Assembly: GCA_016936695.1 (NCBI GenBank)
Contig: JAFGXK010000250.1
Coordinates: 1 to 5,400, forward strand
DNA: 5,400 bases
Direction of reading: 5' to 3'
DNA from: Bacteroidales bacterium
GTDB lineage: Bacteria; Bacteroidota; Bacteroidia; Bacteroidales; VadinHA17
A model generated the notes under the pieces. It made no database searches and had not been told where the DNA came from. It worked only from the letters and a program-made list of their open reading frames with translations. Shown here one piece after another: positions 1 through 5,400 of the stretch; the stretch's first letter is position 1; every line of letters begins with the position of its first letter. A program made the translations under genes and the position numbers.

Positions 1-278
1 ATGATGAGCTGCTGCCGGCTTCACTCAAACTGCTTGGAACTTTCGTCGGAGTCAACTTTATTGACAACAACATTCTGATCCCGGTGATTTACTCCAGGAG
101 CGTTAAGTCGCACCCCCTTGAGATTTTCCTGGTCATTATTATAGGAGGTGGAATTGCAGGATTTCTGGGCATGCTTTTCGCTGTTCCCGTTTACACTTTA
201 CTCAGGGTTATTGCAAAAGAGTTTTTCAACCAGTTCAGGGTGGTGAAGAAACTTACCCAGACTATTAATGATGATTGA
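1..278 (+). CDS. AI-2E family transporter (PerM/YdiK-like permease), C-terminal part
   Basis: This is the 3' end of a gene that begins before the window; 91 full codons are visible before the TGA at 276-278. The fragment contains F-I-D-N-N-I-L-I-P-V-I followed by S-H-P-L-E, then a glycine-rich hydrophobic helix (I-I-G-G-G-I-A-G-F-L-G-M) and A-V-P-V-Y. That series is the usual C-terminal signature of the AI-2E family permeases (PF01594): the DNN..P motif, the hPL motif and the last transmembrane hairpin. The protein ends in a short charged cytoplasmic tail. Family members are multi-pass inner-membrane proteins. Some are linked to autoinducer-2 export and others to ion or proton antiport, so the substrate here is unknown. 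The next gene starts 73 bp downstream on the same strand, and no strong terminator lies between them. Confidence 0.85.
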   Translation, partial: DELLPASLKLLGTFVGVNFIDNNILIPVIYSRSVKSHPLEIFLVIIIGGGIAGFLGMLFAVPVYTLLRVIAKEFFNQFRVVKKLTQTINDD

Positions 279-351
279 CGGTATCAGAATTGTAATGAAG
301 CACCCTCATTCGGATTATGTCATTTAAAATTATCAAAATAAAATAAACATC

Positions 352-1356
352 ATGAAGACCAGCCTCACAAAGTCCTTCCATTGGATTATCCCTTTAATTC
401 TTATTGCCGTTTCGCTGATGATCCTGCATGCATGCAAGCGGTCTAAAGCAGGAACGCCGGAACAAAAAATTACCAATGCGGAAAAGCTCGGATTCCCTGC
501 AGGCAGCAAGGTGCTCATCCTTCACTGCGATGATGCAGGCATGTGCGAAGAGGCCAACATAGCTGTAAAGCATTATTTCGAAACCGGCGACATCAGATCG
601 GCTGCAGTAATGGTACCATGCGATTATGCCATGGATCTGGTGGAATGGGCAAAGACGCAGGATTCTCCGGATATCGGCGTTCACCTTACACACACAAGCG
701 AATGGAAGACATGGCGCTGGGGACCTGTTGCCGATCCTGCAAAGGTACCCGGTCTGATCGATCCCGATGGCATGATGTGGCACAGTGTACCGGAAGTGGC
801 AACACATGCCACTGCTGAAGAAATCGAAACGGAAGTCCGTGCACAGATAGACAAGGTAATAGCGGCAGGATTCAGGCCATCCCATATCGATACCCATATG
901 GGCACAATGTACGGATCACCCGAATATGTAAAGGTATTCCTGAAGATCGCGGAAGAATACAGGATACCGGCAAACGCCATCGACCTGTCAGATGTAAAAG
1001 TTGCAGAGTTCTTCAGAAAAGCCGGATACCCCCTCACACCTGAGGTTGTTGACATGCTTGCCGGCTATTCCCTTCCCAAGCTCGACTTCTTTTCAAGCGT
1101 ACCTGACGGAGACAGCTATGAAAACAAGAGGGAAAACTTCTTCCAGCTTGTCAGTTCACTGAATCCGGGACTGACAGAAATAATATTCCATCCCTCGGTT
1201 GAGACCGACAACCTTAAAACCATAACGGGATCGTGGCAACAAAGGGTGTGGGAATCACAGCTGTTCTCAGATCCGGTGGTCCTTAAGTTTTTTGAGGACA
1301 ACGGTATCATAATAACCAACTGGAGAGAGGTGATGATCAGGCATAAGGGATCCTGA
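352..1356 (+). CDS. YdjC/ChbG-family polysaccharide deacetylase, predicted lipoprotein
   Basis: The 334-residue protein matches the YdjC/ChbG family of metal-dependent carbohydrate deacetylases, whose characterised members remove acetyl groups from chito-oligosaccharides. Visible motifs are L-H-C-D-D-A-G-M (D60, D61), G-V-H-L-T (H111), S-H-I-D-T-H-M-G (H178, D180, H182) and E-I-I-F-H-P-S (H280). By family precedent D61, H111 and H182 would bind the metal, D60 would be the catalytic base and H280 is the late conserved His. The N-terminus has basic residues, a hydrophobic stretch (about residues 11-25) and L-H-A-C ending at Cys28. This looks like a lipobox, although His at -2 is unusual, so a non-cleaved anchor is possible. 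K-R-S-K follows the Cys, so there is no acidic surface-export signal and a periplasm-facing enzyme is more likely. The ATG follows an A-rich leader without a Shine-Dalgarno sequence. Exact substrate is unknown: cell-wall, exopolysaccharide or scavenged amino-sugar glycans are all possible. A 129-bp gap separates it from crtI, so it may not share that operon. Confidence 0.86.
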   Translation: MKTSLTKSFHWIIPLILIAVSLMILHACKRSKAGTPEQKITNAEKLGFPAGSKVLILHCDDAGMCEEANIAVKHYFETGDIRSAAVMVPCDYAMDLVEWAKTQDSPDIGVHLTHTSEWKTWRWGPVADPAKVPGLIDPDGMMWHSVPEVATHATAEEIETEVRAQIDKVIAAGFRPSHIDTHMGTMYGSPEYVKVFLKIAEEYRIPANAIDLSDVKVAEFFRKAGYPLTPEVVDMLAGYSLPKLDFFSSVPDGDSYENKRENFFQLVSSLNPGLTEIIFHPSVETDNLKTITGSWQQRVWESQLFSDPVVLKFFEDNGIIITNWREVMIRHKGS

Positions 1357-1485
1357 TATCAAATTACTCCTTTCAGATTATGATCCTAATAAAAAGAAAA
1401 CCTAATTTTATCACGGGGAATTGGAACACTTGTAATTTTCTTCCGTCTTTAAGTGGATTTTCACTACAGAATCTGACGCAGAAAA

Positions 1486-2979
1486 ATGGGGAAGGAAAAA
1501 ACTGCCATTATTATCGGAGCCGGAATCGGGGGTTTGGCAACATCCGTCTTTCTGGCCAAACAGGGTTACAGTGTCAGTATCTTTGAGAAGAATTCAGCCC
1601 CCGGAGGCCGCTGCGGTCAGCTCATCCGCGACGGCCACAGGTTTGACCTTGGCGCTACAATGCTTATGATGCCGGTTGTTTATCATGAGGTGTTTGACCT
1701 GCTTGGAATTGAACTCAGGGAAGGAAAAGACATACTGCCTCTGGAAAACCTGTATACAATCTTCTTCGACGACTGCAGCAGTCTTGCCTTCAGCACTGAC
1801 AGCGAAAAAATGAGGCAGCAGCTCGAGAAAATTGAACCTGGAAGCTTCGTCAGGGAAAGAGACTACGTTGAAAGTGGCTACCGCATCTATAATCTTGGCA
1901 TGAGCAGGCTTGTTGCACGTAACTTCTACAACCTTTCCCAGATGGTGAATCTGAAGAATATACCCCTTCTGTTTCAGCTGAAGGCTTTCACACCCCATTA
2001 CAGTTATGCAGGACGCTTTTTCAGAACCGAACACCTGCGGATGGCATATACCTTCCAAAATATCTATGTAGGGCAGAACCCTTTCAAATCTCCTGCCCTG
2101 TTCTCGATGATACCTGCGGCCGAGCTGACCGAAGGATCATTCTTCCCTGCATCCGACGGTATGTTCTACATAGTGAAGCGGCTGCTTGCCGAAGCAAGGA
2201 AGCAGGGAGTCAAGATTTTCTTCAACAAGCCGGCCGGCCGGATTGCAGTTGAAGGCAGGAGGGTAAAAGGAATTGTATTTCCCGATGGTACAACGGCAGA
2301 AGCAGATATTGTGATCTCAAACGCCGACCTGCCTTACTCTTATCGCCAGCTTCTTCCCGATAAAAGAAAAGCCGACCGGATTGACAGGATGAAATTTTCG
2401 TGCTCGGCCATCACCTTTCACTGGGGAGTTGACAAGACTTATCCGCAGCTTGACCAGCACAATGTATTTCTTTCGGATAATTTCAGGGAAGGGCTTGAAA
2501 AAATATTCCGCGAAAAATCGGTGGGAAACGAGCCGTGCTTCTATGTACACGCCCCGGCAAGACAAGATCCTACTGCAGCACCTCCGCGACAGGAAACAAT
2601 CTCCGTGGAAGTGGGCACCGGACATATCGACAACCTGCGTTATCAGGACTGGGTTGAAATCAGGGACAGGACAAGGAAGGCTGTTCTTGACCGGCTAAGG
2701 AAACAGGGACTTGACGACCTTGAAGATCATATAAAATTTGAAATCTGCCATACCCCCGAAAGCTGGGAAAACGGATGCAATATCTCAAGAGGCTCGGTAT
2801 TCGGGAGCCTGGGTCACAACATATTCCAGATGGGATATTTCAGACCACATAACCGTCACGACAAATACCTTAACCTTTATTTCACGGGAGGCAGCACTCA
2901 CCCGGGTAACGGAATACCCAACGTGCTCCTGTCCGCTAAGCTTGTTTCTGAACGAATATTAAAAGAAAATCCGGCATAA
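1486..2979 (+). CDS. crtI: Phytoene desaturase family FAD-dependent oxidoreductase (CrtI type)
   Basis: This 497-residue protein has the usual CrtI length and architecture. The N-terminus carries the dinucleotide-binding fold: I-I-I-G-A-G-I-G-G (residues 8-16), the acidic end of strand 2 (E34) and P-G-G-R (39-42), followed by the F-D-L-G-A-T-M motif typical of the family. The middle has G-V-D-K-T-Y-P-Q-L (314-322). The C-terminus has the highly conserved L-Y-F-T-G-G-S-T-H-P-G-N-G-I-P-N-V (464-480), which closes the FAD site. CrtI enzymes are membrane-associated and introduce double bonds into phytoene. Related CrtN, CrtD and HpnE enzymes act on C30 substrates or later intermediates and cannot be excluded by eye. 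The ATG at 1486 is the first possible start, because an in-frame TGA lies at 1474-1476. It is followed immediately, in the same frame, by the synthase gene, which supports a carotenoid or related triterpenoid pathway. Confidence 0.92.
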   Translation: MGKEKTAIIIGAGIGGLATSVFLAKQGYSVSIFEKNSAPGGRCGQLIRDGHRFDLGATMLMMPVVYHEVFDLLGIELREGKDILPLENLYTIFFDDCSSLAFSTDSEKMRQQLEKIEPGSFVRERDYVESGYRIYNLGMSRLVARNFYNLSQMVNLKNIPLLFQLKAFTPHYSYAGRFFRTEHLRMAYTFQNIYVGQNPFKSPALFSMIPAAELTEGSFFPASDGMFYIVKRLLAEARKQGVKIFFNKPAGRIAVEGRRVKGIVFPDGTTAEADIVISNADLPYSYRQLLPDKRKADRIDRMKFSCSAITFHWGVDKTYPQLDQHNVFLSDNFREGLEKIFREKSVGNEPCFYVHAPARQDPTAAPPRQETISVEVGTGHIDNLRYQDWVEIRDRTRKAVLDRLRKQGLDDLEDHIKFEICHTPESWENGCNISRGSVFGSLGHNIFQMGYFRPHNRHDKYLNLYFTGGSTHPGNGIPNVLLSAKLVSERILKENPA

Positions 2980-3921
2980 GTGAAGACTAACACCTACAAG
3001 GAGCAGTTTCTGCAAATTTTCAACTCAATTGATTTCGACAGCATTATTGATCACCCGAATATCCTGATTGCCGCCAGCTTCTGGGATTACGACAGGTACT
3101 GTGCGGCAAAAACCTGTTACAAGTTCATGAGAAAGATCGATGATCTGATCGACAACCATAAGGCATCCAATGAAAAGATCGCCCCTGATGAAAGAAAGGC
3201 ATTTCTCACCGATGTAAGCAAATGGCTTGAAATGATCGTGATATCAGATGACTGCAATCCCGACAAAGAGGCTCTGAATAAAACTGTGGAGCGTTTCAGG
3301 ATACCCTTATGGACACTTGAATCGTTTGCCAGATCGATGATTTACGACATTAACAACGACGGTTTCAAAACGCTTGAAGATTTCATCGAATATTCACAGG
3401 GAGCCTCAGTCGCTCCGGCTTCCATTTTCGTTCACCTGAGCGGACTGAAACAGGCTGGCGACGGATACAGGGAACCTGAATTCGATGTTAGGGAAGCCGC
3501 AACCCCCTGCGCATTGTTCAGTTACCTGGTCCACATAATCAGGGATTTCCAGAAAGACCAGTTGAACCACCTGAATTATTTTGCCGATAACCTCGTAGGG
3601 AAAAACGGCCTCTCAAGGCAGGATCTGAATGATATCGCACACGGGAGTCAGGTTACCGGCGGATTCAGGAACCTTATCAGGGAATACCACGGGATTGCTG
3701 ACAAATACAGGAAGAAAACAATTGAGATAATGAAGAGAATTGGTCCGATGATGGAGCCAGCCTACAAGCTGAGCCTGGAGATTATCTTCAGCCTATATCT
3801 GATGGTGTTCGAAAGGATAGATCCGGTCAACGGCAGTTTCACTTCAGCAGAATTGAATCCTTCACCCGCTGAGACAAAAGACAGAGTGTTCGAAACGATT
3901 ATGAATTTCAGTATTGAGTAA
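2980..3921 (+). CDS. crtB: Phytoene/squalene synthase family protein
   Basis: This 313-residue protein belongs to the head-to-head prenyl synthases, which join two prenyl diphosphates (GGPP to phytoene, or FPP to squalene or dehydrosqualene). The two Asp-rich motifs that bind the diphosphates through magnesium are present: D-D-L-I-D at 54-58 and R-D-F-Q-K-D at 188-193. Y-S-Q-G-A-S-V-A-P-A-S (138-148) fits the conserved helix between them. The G-R-x-Y-L-P stretch that usually follows the second motif is missing; D-Q-L-N-H-L-N-Y-F-A stands there instead, so this is a divergent subfamily and the C30 or C40 choice is open. The start is a GTG on the base directly after the crtI stop. It is preferred over later ATGs because starting at Met50 would remove the first helices ahead of D-D-L-I-D. 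The direct abutment implies translational coupling with crtI. The symbol is given by family and context only. Confidence 0.85.
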   Translation: MKTNTYKEQFLQIFNSIDFDSIIDHPNILIAASFWDYDRYCAAKTCYKFMRKIDDLIDNHKASNEKIAPDERKAFLTDVSKWLEMIVISDDCNPDKEALNKTVERFRIPLWTLESFARSMIYDINNDGFKTLEDFIEYSQGASVAPASIFVHLSGLKQAGDGYREPEFDVREAATPCALFSYLVHIIRDFQKDQLNHLNYFADNLVGKNGLSRQDLNDIAHGSQVTGGFRNLIREYHGIADKYRKKTIEIMKRIGPMMEPAYKLSLEIIFSLYLMVFERIDPVNGSFTSAELNPSPAETKDRVFETIMNFSIE

Positions 3922-3962
3922 CATCAGGCTGCCTAATAAGCAGCTGCAAAATCTTAAAAATC

Positions 3963-4331
3963 ATGGGAAGATACGTTGACAACCACCTGATCAGGGATGA
4001 ATCGGTGGTATTCGAAACACGGTTTCACTGGGTGATCTTCATTACCCTGAAATCTCTCTTCACACTCACTATCGCACCCTTGATACAAAGGGCAGTGTCG
4101 GAATTTGTAATTACAAACCGCAGGATAATTATTAAAACCGGTTTCATCGCCAGAAGAACATTCGAAATGAATCTTTCCAAAATAGAAACTGTGAACGTCG
4201 ACCAGTCTGTTATGGGCAGGATCCTGAACTATGGTATTATTACTATCATCGGAACCGGGGGAACAAGGGAGATATTCCACAATATTTCCAAACCCCTTGA
4301 ATTCAGGAAAGCCTTCCAGGAACTCTGCTGA
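3963..4331 (+). CDS. Short bacterial PH-domain membrane protein (bPH2/YdbS-like)
   Basis: The 122-residue protein has the layout of the bacterial PH-domain (former DUF304, YdbS-like) family. An N-terminal segment with E-S-V-V-F-E-T-R-F-H-W (13-23) leads into one hydrophobic stretch (about 24-41). The PH fold follows, with S-E-F-V-I-T-N-R-R-I-I-I-K-T-G (46-60), F-E-M-N-L-S-K-I-E-T-V (67-77), D-Q-S-V-M-G-R-I-L-N-Y-G (80-91) and G-T-G-G-T (97-101), ending in P-L-E-F-R-K-A-F-Q. Many relatives of about 150 residues have a two-helix hairpin; here only one short hydrophobic segment is present, so the membrane topology is uncertain. The molecular role of the family is poorly defined. It starts 41 bp after the synthase stop with no convincing terminator between, so co-transcription with crtI-crtB is likely. 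The ATG follows an A-rich leader without a Shine-Dalgarno sequence. Confidence 0.82.
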   Translation: MGRYVDNHLIRDESVVFETRFHWVIFITLKSLFTLTIAPLIQRAVSEFVITNRRIIIKTGFIARRTFEMNLSKIETVNVDQSVMGRILNYGIITIIGTGGTREIFHNISKPLEFRKAFQELC

Positions 4332-4381
4332 AAAGACTTTAAGTCAAATGTTCTTCTTCTGGTTCGCTAATACTCTAATAT

Positions 4382-4398
4382 TTAACATTTATTAACAT
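4382..4398 (+). repeat. Direct repeat TTAACAT x2 at 10-bp spacing
   Basis: Two identical 7-bp units start 10 bp apart and would face the same side of the DNA helix. They lie 18 bp upstream of the 12-bp palindrome. This arrangement is typical of activator sites, but in AT-rich DNA a 7-bp repeat can also arise by chance. Confidence 0.35.
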
Positions 4399-4415
4399 CA
4401 TTTTTCTATTTTATT

Positions 4416-4427
4416 GCATTATAATGC
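4416..4427. promoter_or_regulatory. 12-bp perfect palindrome, possible operator over a -10-like box
   Basis: GCATTATAATGC reads the same on both strands and overlaps TATAAT at 4420-4425. A dimeric regulator binding here would cover the putative -10 box. The match does not extend beyond 12 bp (T opposite T on the next pair), and no known consensus is recognised, so the operator role is inference. Confidence 0.25.
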
Positions 4428-4432
4428 TTTAG

Positions 4433-4456
4433 ACTACGTCTACTGTAGTGTTTTTT
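4433..4456 (+). terminator. Weak hairpin plus T6, possible terminator of the crtI-crtB-PH unit
   Basis: ACTAC (4433-4437) pairs with GTAGT (4445-4449) around a 7-nt loop, followed by G and six T (4451-4456). It lies 101 bp after the PH-protein stop. The stem has only five pairs, two of them G-C, so it would be a poor intrinsic terminator. It could equally be a hairpin at the 5' end of the FAS1 transcript. Confidence 0.2.
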
Positions 4457-4559
4457 GGGGTTTCTGTCTTTTTTGTCCGTATTTTTTATCCTTTTTACGA
4501 ACATTTTATGCATTAGTGATGTTTCTTGTTCTAAAAAGCAACACTAAAAAATTACAAAA

Positions 4560-5400
4560 ATGAAAAAGACAAAATTAATTATAGGCCTGGCAGTGATTAT
4601 GGGTTTAGTAACCCTGAGTTCCTGCGAAAAGGAAGAAGAAATGACTCCTATCAGTGAAATGACCATTGCACAGTATGCTTCAACTGAAGCCAATTTTTCA
4701 ATTCTTGTGCAGGCCCTGTCGAAAGCCAATCTTGTTAACGTCCTTAACGGCGAAGGCAACTTTACGGTTTTTGCTCCTACAAATGAAGCATTCAACGAGC
4801 TTTTTACACAACTTGGAGTAAACGGAATAGAGGATCTGAGTGCTGAAGCGCTGACACCAATTCTCTTATATCATGTTCTCGGTGAAGAAAAGAAATCAAC
4901 CATGCTGACCGACAGCTATTACAGCACTTTGAGTCCTGCCCAGGATAACTATTCGGTGCTTAAAGTTGGACTTACAGGCGGTGTAAAACTTAATAAGGAA
5001 ACTTCGGTGATTATAGCTGATGTGGATGTAATAAATGGTGTTATTCATGCCATCGATAAGGTACTGCTTCCTCCAACTGTAGTAGACCATGCAATAAACA
5101 ATGACTCTTTCAGTATTCTTGTTCAGGCTGTAGTCAAAGCCGGTTTGGCCGAAACTCTTCAGGGTGCAGGTCCTTTCACAATCTTTGCCCCCACAAACGA
5201 AGCATTTCAGACTCTCTTTACCGCTCTTGGGGTTACGGGTGTGGACGATCTTACTGCTGAACAACTAACTCCCATACTCCTTTATCATGTCGTAAGCGGC
5301 AATATAAGGTCGAACCAGCTTGCTGCCGGATCAGTTACCACTCTTAACGGCAATATAAACGTAACACTTACTCCGACACCTGCTATTAACGACACATCCG
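4560..5400 (+). CDS. Tandem FAS1 (fasciclin) domain lipoprotein, 3' end beyond the window
   Basis: The first 280 codons are visible and the frame is open at the window edge. Residues 1-22 form a lipoprotein signal: K-K-T-K, a hydrophobic core, and L-S-S-C with Cys22 as the lipidated residue. E-K-E-E-E follows the Cys, which resembles the Bacteroidota export signal that sends lipoproteins to the cell surface. Two FAS1 domains follow. Domain 1 (about 35-172) has F-T-V-F-A-P-T-N-E-A-F (68-78), L-L-Y-H-V-L (102-107) and the closing N-G-V-I-H-A-I-D-K-V-L (159-169). Domain 2 (from about 173) has F-T-I-F-A-P-T-N-E-A-F (206-216) and L-L-Y-H-V-V (240-245), and is cut before its closing motif. Equivalent motifs are exactly 138 residues apart. 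FAS1 domains serve in adhesion and ligand binding; some eukaryotic members bind carotenoids. The ATG at 4560 follows an A-rich leader without a Shine-Dalgarno sequence. It has its own upstream region, so co-transcription with the crt genes is doubtful. Confidence 0.93.
   Translation, partial: MKKTKLIIGLAVIMGLVTLSSCEKEEEMTPISEMTIAQYASTEANFSILVQALSKANLVNVLNGEGNFTVFAPTNEAFNELFTQLGVNGIEDLSAEALTPILLYHVLGEEKKSTMLTDSYYSTLSPAQDNYSVLKVGLTGGVKLNKETSVIIADVDVINGVIHAIDKVLLPPTVVDHAINNDSFSILVQAVVKAGLAETLQGAGPFTIFAPTNEAFQTLFTALGVTGVDDLTAEQLTPILLYHVVSGNIRSNQLAAGSVTTLNGNINVTLTPTPAINDTS

Larger units (their letters stand above)
4332..4559 (+). promoter_or_regulatory. AT-rich intergenic region with likely promoter/operator of the FAS1 gene
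   Basis: This 228-bp non-coding gap is visibly richer in A and T than the genes around it. It holds, in order: TTAACAT at 4382-4388 and again at 4392-4398, a direct repeat of one helical turn; a 12-bp perfect palindrome GCATTATAATGC at 4416-4427 that contains TATAAT (4420-4425); a small hairpin at 4433-4449; and four runs of five or more T between 4451 and 4495. TATAAT fits a housekeeping -10 box, but no -35 box lies at 17 bp; the nearest match, TTAACA at 4392-4397, is 22 bp away. No clear Bacteroidota TAnnTTTG -7 element with a correctly spaced -33 TTTG was found. The region very likely carries the promoter of the FAS1 gene, but the start site cannot be fixed by eye. Confidence 0.45.

Noticed and set aside
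294..310. AATGA/TCATT hairpin after the AI-2E family gene
   Set aside because: Short AT-rich stem with no T run; not supported as a terminator.
394..897. 167-codon open frame on the minus strand
   Set aside because: It lies wholly antisense to the deacetylase, whose catalytic motifs are intact on the + strand. Its translation is Cys/His-rich with no recognisable domain, as expected of a shadow frame.
1336..1357. Hairpin ATCAGG/CCTGAT with 10-nt loop over the deacetylase stop codon
   Set aside because: Six-pair stem with a large loop and no T run after it; not a credible intrinsic terminator.
1403..1440. TAATTTT repeated 30 bp apart upstream of crtI, resembling the TAnnTTTG -7 element
   Set aside because: Neither copy has the final G or a TTTG/TTG at the expected distance upstream, and 7-bp AT matches are easily due to chance. 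The crtI promoter probably lies in 1357-1485 but cannot be placed.
1380..1586. 68-codon + strand open frame across the gap before crtI
   Set aside because: It runs into crtI in another frame, has no family resemblance, and its second half is just an out-of-frame reading of the FAD-binding region.
3928..3944. GCTGC/GCAGC hairpin between crtB and the PH gene
   Set aside because: Five-pair stem followed by an A-rich, not T-rich, stretch; it does not justify splitting the operon.
4032..4110. Internal deletion in the PH protein, suggested by its single short hydrophobic segment
   Set aside because: The frame is intact, all PH motifs are present and short family members plausibly exist, so nothing in the sequence shows a decayed gene.
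3954..4280. 108-codon minus-strand open frame opposite the PH gene
   Set aside because: The + strand frame has clear PH-family motifs from end to end; the antisense frame has none.
4896..5264. 122-codon minus-strand open frame opposite the FAS1 gene
   Set aside because: It overlaps both FAS1 repeats, which are unmistakable on the + strand.

Overview
The window looks like a chromosomal segment from a member of the Bacteroidota. None of the five visible start codons is preceded by a convincing Shine-Dalgarno sequence, and four of them follow A-rich leaders. The last gene encodes a lipoprotein with a C-E-K-E-E-E sequence after the lipobox, close to the Bacteroidota surface-export signal. The protein families present (AI-2E family permease, lipoprotein YdjC-type deacetylase, CrtI/CrtB pair, short bacterial PH protein, FAS1 lipoprotein) also fit that phylum. 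No assignment below phylum level can be defended. All genes lie on the + strand. There is no RNA gene, CRISPR array, insertion sequence or phage signature.

Layout: (1) bases 1-278 are the 3' end of an AI-2E family transporter (PerM-like permease). (2) Bases 352-1356 encode a YdjC/ChbG-type polysaccharide deacetylase with an N-terminal lipoprotein-like signal. (3) Bases 1486-4331 look like one transcription unit: a phytoene-desaturase-type oxidoreductase (crtI), a phytoene/squalene synthase family protein (crtB) starting on the base after the crtI stop, and 41 bp later a small bacterial PH-domain membrane protein. (4) Bases 4332-4559 are a strongly AT-rich, structured intergenic region with a 7-bp direct repeat at 10-bp spacing, a 12-bp perfect palindrome containing TATAAT, a small hairpin and T tracts. 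(5) Bases 4560-5400 encode the first 280 residues of a lipoprotein with at least two tandem FAS1 (fasciclin) domains, cut by the window edge.

Function: the crtI-crtB pair should condense two prenyl diphosphates into a C30 or C40 backbone and desaturate it to a coloured polyene. No prenyl transferase, cyclase or hydroxylase is in the window, so the end product cannot be told. The synthase lacks the G-R-x-Y-L-P stretch that normally follows its second Asp-rich motif, so its product is less certain than that of a textbook CrtB. The most interesting hypothesis is that the adjacent two-domain FAS1 lipoprotein, probably surface-exposed, binds the carotenoid made by its neighbours. FAS1-family carotenoid-binding proteins are known (algal AstaP). 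The link here rests on proximity only, because the FAS1 gene appears to have its own promoter region.
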